From positions 1-64,000 of the forward strand of contig NZ_WKJL01000002.1 of NCBI RefSeq assembly GCF_009674565.1: a DNA stretch of 64,000 bases, given 5' to 3'. Both the position numbers and the translations under genes were made by a program. Below, one piece after another: positions 35,176-43,266 of the stretch. Each line of letters opens with the position of its first letter. The first letter of the stretch is position 1. Below the pieces are notes generated by a model that saw only the letters and a list, made by a program, of their open reading frames with translations, did no database searches and was not told the DNA's origin. Source of the DNA: Duganella aquatilis (GTDB lineage Bacteria > Pseudomonadota > Gammaproteobacteria > Burkholderiales > Burkholderiaceae_D).

Positions 35176-35880
35176 TTAGTGCGAGCCCATCGCCCAGTCG
35201 ACGGCGGCGTCAAACAGCTTGAATCCGGATGGGGAAAGATTGGTAAAGGTTTCGTTATCGAGGAAGAACATGACACGGCGCGCGGGCGCCAGCGACTCGT
35301 AGTCCATCGTGGCGCCTTTCTCGTAGCCGAAAATGACGGCCTTGTCTGGCTGGCCATACACCGTGGCGATGGTGGAGGCGCCCAGGCCGGGCTTGCCCCA
35401 GTTCATGGCGGCAGGCTTTTCGTAGACGTTCAGCGCGCCGGCCGGCAGCCCGGCAGCCAGCGGATGCGGCGCATTGACCAGCCATACATAGCGTTCTTTT
35501 TCCACTTTGCCGAAATCGGTATCGGCACGCTTGGCGGTCATGCCCATGTCGTCGAGCAGGTCGCTCTCCCAGGTGAGCATGGGCGCTGTCACGTTACGGT
35601 ACGCGCCCAGCAGATCGCGCGATCGCACCGTGGACGAGAGGATGACCAGATCGGTGTCCAGTGCGGCGTCGACCGGGGCGTACTGGCTGTGCAATGTGAC
35701 AACATAGCCGCGCGCTGCGAGGTGCTGCTGGATCTTCTGATCGATAGGCAGGCTCTTGCCTTCCATGCGCACGACCATCAACACTTTCTTGGGGGCGGCC
35801 TGGCTGTCAGCGGCAACCGCATTGGTCAGCAGGAACAGGGGAATGAGCAGCAGAGAGGCGAGGAATTTGAGTGGATTCAT
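35176..35880 (-). CDS. Secreted protein, ThuA/amidotransferase-like fold, unknown function
   Basis: A 234-residue exported protein (signal peptide near AVA-AD). The body has alternating beta strands and helices: KKVLMVVRMEGKSLPID, DTDLVILSSTVRSRDLLGAYRNVTAPMLTWESDL, AVIFGYEKGA and a final RRVMFFLDNETFTNLSPSGFKLFDAAVDWAM. This resembles ThuA-like and other class I amidotransferase-like secreted domains, but no catalytic Cys is present. First gene before the siderophore receptor, so a role in iron acquisition is inferred from context only. The start could also be ATG 35901; ATG 35880 gives a cleaner signal peptide. Confidence 0.68.
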   Translation of the reverse strand: MNPLKFLASLLLIPLFLLTNAVAADSQAAPKKVLMVVRMEGKSLPIDQKIQQHLAARGYVVTLHSQYAPVDAALDTDLVILSSTVRSRDLLGAYRNVTAPMLTWESDLLDDMGMTAKRADTDFGKVEKERYVWLVNAPHPLAAGLPAGALNVYEKPAAMNWGKPGLGASTIATVYGQPDKAVIFGYEKGATMDYESLAPARRVMFFLDNETFTNLSPSGFKLFDAAVDWAMGSH

Positions 35881-35899
35881 GAGAATTAGAATGATTTGC
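35881..35899 (-). promoter_or_regulatory. Possible Fur box
   Basis: GAGAATTAGAATGATTTGC reads as the Fur 6-6-1-6 arrangement (GAGAAT, TAGAAT, G, ATTTGC against GATAAT, GATAAT, N, ATTATC; 13 of 18 match). It directly abuts the chosen ATG, which is unusually close. Support comes mainly from the siderophore receptor downstream. Confidence 0.35.
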
Positions 35900-36087
35900 A
35901 TTAAATGGTTGATGTAATGTCATGTTTGGAATTTGTGCGTTGCTCCCGCGTGCGTCGATAAGTCCTTTGACACATCAGGATTAAAAAGGGGAACCTGCTC
36001 GCGGCCTATATTTGTCTGGAACAAGACGAACGCGCGCACGCCGTCAGCCGGCCCATGCGGCCGGGGCGTCAATCGGTGTGTGGATGG

Positions 36088-36312
36088 TCAGCGGCTGCGC
36101 CGTGTGCTGTGGCGCTTGCTGCTCTTGCGGCGCGACGCCGTGCGGTGCGTCGGACGATGGGTGTGTTCAGCCTCGCCGCTCTCGGCGCGCTGCTTGTTGA
36201 CGATGCGGGCGGCAACTTCTTCTTCCCGGCCCGCATACCGGCCTTCCTGTTTGAATTCGCGTTCGAGCTTCCGGTATTCGCGCTCGCGCTTCGGACTGGC
36301 ACCGCGTGGCAT
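36088..36312 (-). CDS. Small basic conserved protein
   Basis: A 74-residue, highly charged protein starting MPRGASPKREREYRKLEREF, with an internal EEVAARIVNKQRAESGEA block and an Arg/Lys/Ser-rich tail. Similar short proteins are widespread in Burkholderiales, sometimes labelled plasmid stabilisation protein; that label is not supported by any demonstrated function here. It lies 30 bp after the DUF2325 gene on the same strand. The conserved first 50 residues make it a real gene despite its size; the tail is low complexity. Confidence 0.7.
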   Translation of the reverse strand: MPRGASPKREREYRKLEREFKQEGRYAGREEEVAARIVNKQRAESGEAEHTHRPTHRTASRRKSSKRHSTRRSR

Positions 36313-36342
36313 GATTCCTCCCGGCAGTTGGTGGAAGCCCGA

Positions 36343-37635
36343 TTATGCCGCAGGCTCCCAACGTTGGTCGCCATGCAGACGCCGCATCAGTTCGACGAAG
36401 CTGCCGACGCTGGCGGTGCGCAGCGGATGGCACGGAATGCCGGCGCGCTCGGCCAGCTGGCGCGTCACGTGCATGGCGTTGTGGCTGATGCAGTCGACCG
36501 GGAACACCACCAGCTGCGCGCGCGGCAGCAGTGCCGACAGCATGCCTTTGCGGTCTTCGATGCCGCCGTCGTGCGACAGCAGCTCGCCGCCGGCGGCCGC
36601 CACCAGCTGCGTCAGCGCGGTGGTCGATTGGGGCCGGCCGCCGACATACAGCACGCTGCGGCCGTGCAGTTGCGGCAGCAGCGGCAGCGCCGTCTGCGGC
36701 GCCAGCGCCTGTTCCAGGGCCTGTTCCAGCGCCTGCGCTTCGGTGCGGCTGCAATCGGCTTCCGTGCGCAGGTGACTCAGTTCGCGCTCCTGGGCGGCGA
36801 CGCGTTGCTGGCTGGCTTCCAGCAGCGCTTCGGCTTCGGCGCGGCGGCCGCTTTGCAGCGCCAGCTGGGCGTTGCACGCGTCCAGTTCGGCGCGCAGCAG
36901 CGCCAGTTCGGCCACCAGCGACGACGACGCCAGGTCTGCGTGCTGGTCGCGCAGCAGCGCCAGCTGCGTGGCCTGCTGTTCGGCCGCAGCCATGTCCTGA
37001 TGATGCTGCGCGCCCAGCTGTTGCAGGCGCCCCTGTTGCGCGGCGTTCTGTGCGCGCAGCCGCGCACACTCCTCTTCCAGGCCGGTCAGGCGGCGCAGGT
37101 CGGCGCGGTTGGAGGCGCCCACCAGGTGCGACAGCATGTGGACATCGCCAAAGGCCTGGCGCAGCAGATCTTGGCTGCACAGCGGATGGGTCAGCAGCGC
37201 CCAGTAGGCGCCGGGAACGTCGCCATGCGCCAGCGCCTCGCGCCACAGGGTTTCCAGCGCGGCCTCGCCGGCGGCCGGCTTGAAGCGCTTGATGGCCAGC
37301 GAGTGGCGCGTGTCCAGCGCCTTGTGCAATTCCTTGGCGGCGCCCTCCCCTTGGGTCGACAGTTCCACCGCCGTGTGATGGATTTCCAGGTCGGTGGCCG
37401 ATTTGCGGTCCAGCTGCGGGGCATAGCGCGGCACCAGCTTGCGCAGTTCGCCGGTGGTCAGGCAGGTGCCGATGATGGAGCAATGCAGGTAGGCGTCCAG
37501 GTCGGCCAGCCGCGCGCGGCGCGGCGCCGGGGCCGGCTTGATGGCGGGCGCCGGCGTGCAGCAGCCGTCCGGATGGGCGTTCAGCATGCGGTGCAGGAAG
37601 GCCGGCGCGGCAGGTTCGTTGGAAAGATAGGGCAT
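36343..37635 (-). CDS. DUF2325 protein with long coiled coil
   Basis: A 430-residue cytoplasmic protein. The N-terminal part (about 30-170) has a CSIIGTCLTTGELRKL motif and helical segments with several Cys and His. A long coiled coil (about 185-310, rich in Ala, Gln, Leu, Glu) follows. The C-terminal DUF2325 domain starts at SVLYVGGRPQSTTALTQLV and includes FPVDCISHNAMHVTRQLAER. ATG 37635 is chosen; the frame stays open to 37692 but that part overlaps a perfect palindrome. Function is unknown. It diverges from a small molybdopterin-domain gene. Confidence 0.82.
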   Translation of the reverse strand: MPYLSNEPAAPAFLHRMLNAHPDGCCTPAPAIKPAPAPRRARLADLDAYLHCSIIGTCLTTGELRKLVPRYAPQLDRKSATDLEIHHTAVELSTQGEGAAKELHKALDTRHSLAIKRFKPAAGEAALETLWREALAHGDVPGAYWALLTHPLCSQDLLRQAFGDVHMLSHLVGASNRADLRRLTGLEEECARLRAQNAAQQGRLQQLGAQHHQDMAAAEQQATQLALLRDQHADLASSSLVAELALLRAELDACNAQLALQSGRRAEAEALLEASQQRVAAQERELSHLRTEADCSRTEAQALEQALEQALAPQTALPLLPQLHGRSVLYVGGRPQSTTALTQLVAAAGGELLSHDGGIEDRKGMLSALLPRAQLVVFPVDCISHNAMHVTRQLAERAGIPCHPLRTASVGSFVELMRRLHGDQRWEPAA

Positions 37636-37652
37636 GGCGGGACCGTGGAATT

Positions 37653-37676
37653 CGCTATATTCCCTGAAATATAGCG
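37653..37676. promoter_or_regulatory. Perfect 9-6-9 palindrome between divergent genes
   Basis: CGCTATATT (37653-37661) and AATATAGCG (37668-37676) are perfect inverted arms around CCCTGA, 17 bp upstream of the DUF2325 ATG. AT-rich sequence toward 37725 includes TATAAT at 37705-37710 that could serve the divergent gene. Strand symmetry and position fit a dimeric repressor site. Confidence 0.55.
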
Positions 37677-37745
37677 CATCAAGGCTGCGCACGCCACAAG
37701 CGCAGTATAATTTAGTATATAACGCTCACCTGAATGGAATTCCGC

Positions 37746-38267
37746 ATGATTTCTATGTTGCTGCGCTCTGCGCTGATTGCCACGCTGACCTGGAGCTTGT
37801 CCGCCGGAGCGTATGAGACGCCGCCGCCGGCTGCGCAACTGACGGTGAGCGGCGCGGTGCAGCAGCCTGTGTCGTTCAGCGCCGAGGAATTGCGGCGTTT
37901 CCCTGCGGAACAGATCGTCACATTGCAATTGCCAGGTCGCGATGCCGGTTCGCCGCCCAGCGTGCTGAAGGGCGTGCGCCTGCGTGCATTGCTGGAACGG
38001 GCCCAGATCAAGACGCCCGATCACAACACGGTGAAGAAGCTGGCGGTGATCGCCAGCGCCAGCGACGGCTACAAGGTGGTGTTCTCGTGGAGCGAGCTGT
38101 TTAACGCCGAACTGGGCGACTCGGTGCTGGTGCTGTTCGAACGCGACGGCAAGCCGCTGGCGCCGGCCGAGGGTCCGCTGGCGTTGATTTCTGGCAAGGA
38201 CTTGCGCACCGGGCCACGCCACGTCAAGTGGCTGCAATCGGTCGATGTGCGGCAGATCGTGGACTGA
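37746..38267 (+). CDS. Exported small molybdopterin-binding-domain protein
   Basis: A 173-residue exported protein (signal peptide ending near GAYE). The body QLTVSGAVQQPVSFSAEELRRFP, VLKGVRLRALLERAQI, GYKVVFSWSELFN and GPLALISGKDLRTGPRHVKWLQSVDV matches the single-domain form of the sulfite-oxidase-type molybdopterin-binding family. The Cys that ligates Mo in true oxidoreductases is absent, so it may bind another ligand or act structurally. ATG 37746 follows GGA by about 7 bases; 37734 is an alternative. It is four bases from the amidotransferase gene, in a presumed operon with a ModE-like regulator. Confidence 0.8.
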   Translation: MISMLLRSALIATLTWSLSAGAYETPPPAAQLTVSGAVQQPVSFSAEELRRFPAEQIVTLQLPGRDAGSPPSVLKGVRLRALLERAQIKTPDHNTVKKLAVIASASDGYKVVFSWSELFNAELGDSVLVLFERDGKPLAPAEGPLALISGKDLRTGPRHVKWLQSVDVRQIVD

Positions 38268-38270
38268 GCG

Positions 38271-39047
38271 ATGAAGCTGGCACTGGTATTGCGCCACCTG
38301 GCGTTTGAAGATCTCGGCCTGCTGGGGCCGCTGCTGGAGCAGGCCGGCTATCGCATCCGCTATATCGAGGCGGGGGTCGATGCGCTGGCCGAGCATCCGC
38401 CGCTGGAGGCGGATCTGCTGGTGGTGCTGGGCGGGCCGGTGTCGGTGTACGACACGGCCGACTATCCGTGGCTGGCGGAGGAAATCAGCTGGCTGCGGCC
38501 GCGCCTGCAGGCGGACCGCCCTACCCTGGGCATCTGCCTCGGCGCGCAGTTGATGGCGGCGGCGCTGAACGCCAAGGTCTATCCGGGCGGCGTCAAGGAA
38601 ATCGGCTGGGCGCCGCTGGCGCTCGGGCGCGAGGGAGATGATTTTCCGGGCTTGCTGGATTATCTGGCCGAGGCCGGTGCGGTGCTGCACTGGCACGGCG
38701 ACACCTTCGACCTGCCGTCGGGGGCGCGTCACCTGGCGTCCAGCGCCATGTATCAGAATCAGGCGTTTGCCTGGGGCGCACATTGCCTGGCGTTGCAGTT
38801 CCATCCGGAGTTTGAAGCGCAGCGTCTGGAGCAGTGGCTGATCGGCCATTGCCTGGAAATCGCCGCCGCACCGGGCGTGACGCTGGCCGGCTTGCGCGCC
38901 GCCACGGCGCTGCATGCGCCACAGGCCCAGGCGGCCGGCGCGCGCTTCTTCGACAGCTGGCTGGCGACGCTGTCGTCATGCCGCTGCAAGCGCAGCAGCG
39001 CGCCACCGCCGGCGCGGACCGCGCCGCACTGCCTGCGGCATTTTTAA
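38271..39047 (+). CDS. Class I glutamine amidotransferase (GMP-synthase-like)
   Basis: A 258-residue enzyme with an intact triad: nucleophile Cys89 in LGICLGAQLM, His178 and Glu180 in LQFHPEFE. The N-terminal LLVVLGGPVSVYD is the oxyanion strand. This stand-alone form deaminates glutamine or a gamma-glutamyl compound. The last 25 residues (SSCRCKRSSAPPP...) are low-complexity and basic, unlike the family. It follows the molybdopterin-domain gene by three bases and precedes a ModE-like gene by 35 bp. Confidence 0.88.
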   Translation: MKLALVLRHLAFEDLGLLGPLLEQAGYRIRYIEAGVDALAEHPPLEADLLVVLGGPVSVYDTADYPWLAEEISWLRPRLQADRPTLGICLGAQLMAAALNAKVYPGGVKEIGWAPLALGREGDDFPGLLDYLAEAGAVLHWHGDTFDLPSGARHLASSAMYQNQAFAWGAHCLALQFHPEFEAQRLEQWLIGHCLEIAAAPGVTLAGLRAATALHAPQAQAAGARFFDSWLATLSSCRCKRSSAPPPARTAPHCLRHF

Positions 39048-39082
39048 GGCATACTGCGCCTTTCCGTTGTGCTTCCGACTGC

Positions 39083-39424
39083 ATGGAACTCAATCTCAAA
39101 CTTCGCCTGTTGCACAATGATGATGTCGCCTTTGGTCCCGGCAAGGCCGATCTGCTGGAGGCGATTGCCGCTGCCGGTTCGATCAGCGCGGCGGCGCGCA
39201 ACATGGGCATGTCCTACCGGCGCGCGTGGCTGCTGGTCGATGTGATGAACCGCTGTTTCCGCGAACCGCTGGTGCACAGCGCCGCCGGCGGCTCGCACGG
39301 CGGCGGCGCCCAGCTGACCGATACCGGCGCCGCGGTGCTGGCGCAGTTCCGCAAGATGGAAGCGGCCGCGTTACAGGCCGCGCGGCCGCACATGGCCGTG
39401 TTCACGGCCTTGCTCAACGAATGA
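39083..39424 (+). CDS. ModE-like winged-helix regulator lacking TOBE domains
   Basis: A 113-residue DNA-binding protein. KADLLEAIAAAGSISAAARNMGMSYRRAWLLVDVMN followed by FREPLVHSAAGGSHGGGAQLTDTG is the LysR-like N-terminal domain of molybdate regulator ModE. The TOBE/MOP domains that bind molybdate are missing, so ligand sensing must occur otherwise or not at all. It ends a three-gene set that begins with a molybdopterin-domain protein. Its stop overlaps the end of the convergent BPSL0067-like gene by 11 bases. Confidence 0.85.
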   Translation: MELNLKLRLLHNDDVAFGPGKADLLEAIAAAGSISAAARNMGMSYRRAWLLVDVMNRCFREPLVHSAAGGSHGGGAQLTDTGAAVLAQFRKMEAAALQAARPHMAVFTALLNE

Positions 39425-39821
39425 GGTAGTAGGCTTCGGCGTTGTCGCAATCGGCCAGCCGCAAGCCTTTCACCTGCTGCGGCGTGTAGCGGCGCACGAT
39501 GCGCGGCTGGATGCGCTGCTGCGGCGCCTGTTCCAGGATCACGATGTAGCTGGGCCGCCCTTCGGCGTCCGGCGGGCCGGCTGCCAGGAACAGCGCCGCG
39601 CACTGCCCTTGCATCGGCGTGTAGCCGGCGGTCGGCGCGGCAAAGGTGGCGATCGCCGTGCCGGGCCAGACGCGCAGCGCATCCAGCACGCGCGGACCGG
39701 GCCGCCACACGGCAGTGGCCGGCGCGCCGGCATAGTGGCAGACCAGCGCGACACTGCCGCCATCACCGACCGGAGCAGCATTCTCCAGCGCCGCCAGGCT
39801 GCCCTTGTAGCGGTATTCCAT
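39414..39821 (-). CDS. BPSL0067-family-like protein with altered catalytic residues
   Basis: A 135-residue cytoplasmic-looking protein. SVALVCHYAGAPATAVWRPG, then WPGTAIATFA, GYTPMQGQCAALFL and the ending DNAEAYYLIR follow the order of motifs I recall for the BPSL0067 family of papain-like amidases. In that family the first motif has a Cys (as GxCVALV) and the second a His (as GNHAALF). Here the positions read Gly-Ser and Gln-Cys, so the usual Cys/His dyad seems lost. It may be a non-catalytic or immunity-type relative. The assignment rests on memory of the family motif. Confidence 0.6.
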   Translation of the reverse strand: MEYRYKGSLAALENAAPVGDGGSVALVCHYAGAPATAVWRPGPRVLDALRVWPGTAIATFAAPTAGYTPMQGQCAALFLAAGPPDAEGRPSYIVILEQAPQQRIQPRIVRRYTPQQVKGLRLADCDNAEAYYLIR

Positions 39822-39833
39822 CGCTGACGCGCT

Positions 39834-40166
39834 TCAGAGATAGCGTGCGAAGGCGAATCCGGCGCTGAGCAGCAGGCCGCCAAACGCCGCCATGCGCCAG
39901 GTCTGCTGATCGATGGCGTTGGCCAACTCCTCCTTGGTGGCAAAGACTTTGAACAACATTTCCGTGTGGCGCTGGAAAACCTCGTCCATCGCCAGTCTCA
40001 CGGCCAGCTCGAACTGTGCCGGCATTCCGTCGATGCGCGTTGTCAACGCATCGATCTTGCCGTTCAGCACAGCAATATCTTCCTTCGTCGCGTAGTTGGA
40101 TTCGATAATCTTCACCGCCAGCGTGAGGTCTTCGAGTGCCGTGTTGTCGCTGTTCGTCGCCATCAT
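39834..40166 (-). CDS. Small coiled-coil protein with C-terminal membrane anchor
   Basis: A 110-residue protein. Residues 15-80 form a predicted coiled coil with LEDLTLAVKIIESNYATKED and a second ATKEELANAIDQQTW repeat, and the end WRMAAFGGLLLSAGFAFARYL is a transmembrane helix. This resembles DUF1640/CCDC90-like small proteins. GGAGG lies five bases before ATG 40166 (ATG 40163 follows immediately). It is 12 bp downstream of the BPSL0067-like start on the same strand order, without evident link. Function unknown. Confidence 0.72.
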   Translation of the reverse strand: MMATNSDNTALEDLTLAVKIIESNYATKEDIAVLNGKIDALTTRIDGMPAQFELAVRLAMDEVFQRHTEMLFKVFATKEELANAIDQQTWRMAAFGGLLLSAGFAFARYL

Positions 40167-40261
40167 GTGATCCTCCGGCTGATCCAATCGGATGTCAAGC
40201 AAGCTGGAAGCGTAGCGGCTTGGGTGGCGTGACTGTAGAGCTACATCAAAGGTCGGCAGCG

Positions 40262-41152
40262 TTAGTCTTGCTTCAGGTGGTTGACGAACCAGCGGCCGGC
40301 CGGACCGGGCGGATGGTCTTTCATGTGGATCGCGTGCATCGAGAAGCCGGGGCCGAGGCGCGCATGCAGCTCCACTTCGATGCGCACCAGCTTGCCGCTG
40401 CGCAGGTCGTCCTCCACCATGTGCGACGGCATATAGCCCCAGCCCAGGCCGGCCTTGAGGAAGGCGTGCTTGGCGCCGAGGTCGGCCAGGCGCCAGGTCC
40501 GCGTCGACATCACGCCGAAGTTGCGGCCGGCCGTCAGCGTCGAACGGTCGCTCAGCACCAGCTGCACGTGCTGGCCCGCCTGCTGGTGCGGAATCGGTCC
40601 GGTCAGCACCGCCAGCGGATGGCACGGCGCCACCACGGCCACCGCCGCCACGCTGAGCAGGAATTCCGAGGCGCAGCCGGCCGGGATCTCGGGCAGCGAG
40701 CCGATGATGGCGACCCGGCAGTTGCCATCCAACAGCGGCTGCACCACCGCGCCCAGCGCTTCCACGTACAAGCGAAGCGGCGTGGCCGGGAACTGCTGCT
40801 GGAACGCCTGCACCGCCGCCGTCAGCTTGGCGATCGGGAACATCACGTCCACCGCCACCGCCAGTTCCGGCTCCAGCCCTTCGGCCAAGGTGCGCGCCTT
40901 GGCCTTGAAGGCGTTCATGCCGTCGACAGCGGCGCGCGCCTGTTCCAGCAGCGCGGCGCCGGCCTCGGTCAGGCGCGGGTAGCGGCCGGTGCGCTCGAAC
41001 AACGCAAAGCCGACCTGCTGCTCCAGATTGGCCAGCGTGGTGCTGACCACCGACTGCGCGCGCCGCAACTTGCGGCCGGCGGCGGAAAAGCTGCCCTCGT
41101 CGGCGGCGGCAATAAAGGTGCGCAACTGGTCCAGCGACATGGCGTCCAGCAT
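40262..41152 (-). CDS. LysR-family regulator of the pirin/DoxX genes
   Basis: A 296-residue LysR regulator: SLDQLRTFIAAADEGSFSAAGRKLRRAQSVVSTTLANLE is the winged helix, followed by an effector-binding domain. AAGGAG seven bases before ATG 41152 fixes the start. It diverges from the pirin gene across a 98-bp gap that contains ATGGTAACCAT, so it probably controls pirin and DoxX. Confidence 0.9.
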   Translation of the reverse strand: MLDAMSLDQLRTFIAAADEGSFSAAGRKLRRAQSVVSTTLANLEQQVGFALFERTGRYPRLTEAGAALLEQARAAVDGMNAFKAKARTLAEGLEPELAVAVDVMFPIAKLTAAVQAFQQQFPATPLRLYVEALGAVVQPLLDGNCRVAIIGSLPEIPAGCASEFLLSVAAVAVVAPCHPLAVLTGPIPHQQAGQHVQLVLSDRSTLTAGRNFGVMSTRTWRLADLGAKHAFLKAGLGWGYMPSHMVEDDLRSGKLVRIEVELHARLGPGFSMHAIHMKDHPPGPAGRWFVNHLKQD

Positions 41153-41167
41153 CCATCTACTCCTTGA

Positions 41168-41178
41168 ATGGTAACCAT
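41168..41178. promoter_or_regulatory. Palindrome between LysR and pirin genes
   Basis: ATGGT-A-ACCAT is a perfect 5-1-5 inverted repeat in the divergent intergenic region, with ATCCA (41177) and TGGAT (41201) forming a second, wider pair. Likely LysR target or autoregulatory site. Confidence 0.45.
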
Positions 41179-41250
41179 CCAATTATATAGGCTATTCAGA
41201 TGGATATCGCCGCACTAAGATTGCTCATCAACGCAATCAAGGAGCAAGCC

Positions 41251-42066
41251 ATGAATCAACGAAAAGTCGCTTTCCGCACCGCCGGCCACACGCGCGGCGC
41301 CATCACCCGCCTGGTCAGCCCCGGCGATGCCGGCGAACTGATCAAGCCTTTCGTCTTCCTCGACCGTTTCCACCTGCTGGCCGGTGGCGGCGGCAAGATG
41401 GGCATGCACCCGCATTCCGGCATCGCCACCGTGACGGTGCTGCTGGACGGCGCCATCGCCTACAGCGAAACCACCGGCAGCGAAGGCGTGCTGCGCACCG
41501 GCGGCGTCGAGTGGATGAGCGCCGGCAACGGCGTCTGGCATGACGGCGGACCGGTCGACGGCGAAAGCGCGCTCGGCTTCCAGCTGTGGCTGGCGCTGCC
41601 GCCGGAAGATGAAAACGGTCCGAGCGAAAGCCGCTACCTGTCTTCGGATCAGGTGCCGAATGTCGGCCCAGCACGCATAATCCTTGGCCGCTACGGCGAT
41701 GTCGCCAGCCCGGTGCAGCCGCGCGCCTCGATCAGCTACCTGCACGTCAAGCTGGCCGATGGCGAACGCTGGACCTACACGCCGCCCGCCGGCCATGACG
41801 TGGCCTGGGTTGCGCCGGCCCATGGCGCGCTGCGCAGCGGCCACACCACCATCGGCCGCGAAGTGGCGGTGTTCGAGGAAGGCAACGCGGCGATCGAGTT
41901 CGTGGCGGAAGGCGACACCGAGTTCGTGCTCGGCTCGGCCGTCAAGCATCCGCACGCGCTGGTCACCGGCTACTACTCCGTGCACACCAGCGCAGCGGCG
42001 CTGACGCAGGGCGAAAACGAAATCCAGCGCATCGGCAAACAGCTGCGCGCTGCAAACTTAATCTAA
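41251..42066 (+). CDS. Pirin family bicupin
   Basis: A 271-residue bicupin. The N-terminal cupin has the metal site KMGMHPHSGIATVT (His53, His55) and WMSAGNGVWHDGG with a further His, so a metal ion (iron in other pirins) can be held. The C-terminal cupin follows. Some pirins act as quercetinases or redox sensors; the activity here is unknown. CAAGGAG lies about 7 bases before ATG 41251. Followed by a DoxX gene 21 bp later, a pairing commonly seen under LysR control. Confidence 0.9.
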   Translation: MNQRKVAFRTAGHTRGAITRLVSPGDAGELIKPFVFLDRFHLLAGGGGKMGMHPHSGIATVTVLLDGAIAYSETTGSEGVLRTGGVEWMSAGNGVWHDGGPVDGESALGFQLWLALPPEDENGPSESRYLSSDQVPNVGPARIILGRYGDVASPVQPRASISYLHVKLADGERWTYTPPAGHDVAWVAPAHGALRSGHTTIGREVAVFEEGNAAIEFVAEGDTEFVLGSAVKHPHALVTGYYSVHTSAAALTQGENEIQRIGKQLRAANLI

Positions 42067-42087
42067 TACTTGACAGGGAAATTCATC

Positions 42088-42456
42088 ATGAACAGCAACC
42101 TCATCTCCACCATCGGCCGCGTCCTGATGGCCACCATCTTTGTGTTCAGCGGCATCGGCAAGATCATGGCGCCGGCCGCCACCATCGGCTACATCGCCTC
42201 ATCCGGCCTGCCGTTGGCGCCGCTTGGCTTTGCCATCGCGCTGGCGGTGGAACTGGGCGGCGGCCTGGCGCTGGTGTTCGGCTTCAAGACCCGCATCGTG
42301 GCCGCCGGCCTGGCCGCGTTCTCGATCGTCACCGCGCTGGCCTTTCACACCAACCTGGCCGACCAGAACCAGCTGATCCACCTGCTGAAGAATTTCGCCA
42401 TGGCCGGCGGCCTGCTGCAACTGGTGGCCTTCAGCAGCGCGAAAGCCAAGGCTTAA
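42088..42456 (+). CDS. DoxX-family membrane protein
   Basis: A 122-residue protein with four membrane helices and the DoxX opening GRVLMATIFVFSGIGKIMAP, then LGFAIALAVELGGGLALVFGFKTR. ATG 42088 with AGGGA upstream is chosen over TTG 42070. It follows the pirin gene in an apparent two-gene operon. The family takes part in oxidative-stress and quinone-related membrane functions; the exact role is unknown. Confidence 0.87.
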   Translation: MNSNLISTIGRVLMATIFVFSGIGKIMAPAATIGYIASSGLPLAPLGFAIALAVELGGGLALVFGFKTRIVAAGLAAFSIVTALAFHTNLADQNQLIHLLKNFAMAGGLLQLVAFSSAKAKA

Positions 42457-42467
42457 ACCGCAGCGTC

Positions 42468-43256
42468 TTACGGGAACAGGGCCTGCAGGTCGCCGTAGGG
42501 CATGGCCTTGGCGATCAGCGGGCCGGCGTTGCCGGTGTCGAGGAAGCTCCTGGCCATGCCGGCGGCGACCGACCACAAGGCCTGCGGAATGCCGCTGCCG
42601 GCGCTCAGACGCGCCACGCCCAGCTGGTGCAATTCCGCCGCCGACGGCAGGTCCGGCCAGTCCATCACATTCACCGGCAGGCCGGCGCCGGCCACCACCG
42701 CCTTGATTTCATCGACCTTGCACAGGCCAGGCACGAACAGGCCGTCGGCGCCGGCCGCCTTGTAAATGGCCGCGCGCTTCAGCACCTCGGCCACGCGCTC
42801 GCCTTCCGGCGCCAGGGCCCGCAGGTAGACATCGGTGCGGGTGTTGATGAAGATGTCGCGGCCGGACTGCGCGGCCAGCCGCTTGATGGCGCCGATCTTG
42901 GCGGCCAGCAGCGACGGCGCATCGTTGCCGTCTTCCAGGTTGATGCCGGCCACGCCGACCTGGATCAGGCGCAGCACGTTGCGCGCGACCTGTTCCGGAT
43001 CGGCCGAGTAGCCGTTTTCAAAATCCACCGACAGCGGCACCTTCAGCACGCGGGCGATGTTGGCGGCCACCGCCACCGCGCTGTCGACCGGCAGGTGGTC
43101 GTTGTCGGCATAGCCCTGGGCCCAGGCCACGCCGGCGCTGGTGGTGGCGATGGCGGTCGCGCCCAGGCTTTCGAACAGGCGCGCGCTGCCGGCGTCCCAG
43201 GCATTGGGCAGGTGCAGCAGCTGGCTGCCATCGTGCAGCTTCTTGAATTCGTGCAT
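42468..43256 (-). CDS. Isocitrate lyase/PEP mutase family protein
   Basis: A 262-residue (beta/alpha)8 barrel of the PEP mutase/isocitrate lyase superfamily. LPNAWDAGSARLFESLG, TSAGVAWAQGY, SVDFENGYS (metal-binding Asp/Glu) and GINLEDG mark the active site. The family's carbon-carbon or phosphono lyase specificity cannot be assigned; the usual Cys in the catalytic loop of isocitrate lyases is absent, so an oxaloacetate-hydrolase or 2-methylisocitrate-like activity is equally possible. It lies 10 bp after the polB stop, on the same strand. Confidence 0.85.
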   Translation of the reverse strand: MHEFKKLHDGSQLLHLPNAWDAGSARLFESLGATAIATTSAGVAWAQGYADNDHLPVDSAVAVAANIARVLKVPLSVDFENGYSADPEQVARNVLRLIQVGVAGINLEDGNDAPSLLAAKIGAIKRLAAQSGRDIFINTRTDVYLRALAPEGERVAEVLKRAAIYKAAGADGLFVPGLCKVDEIKAVVAGAGLPVNVMDWPDLPSAAELHQLGVARLSAGSGIPQALWSVAAGMARSFLDTGNAGPLIAKAMPYGDLQALFP

Positions 43257-43266
43257 AAAGTCTCCG

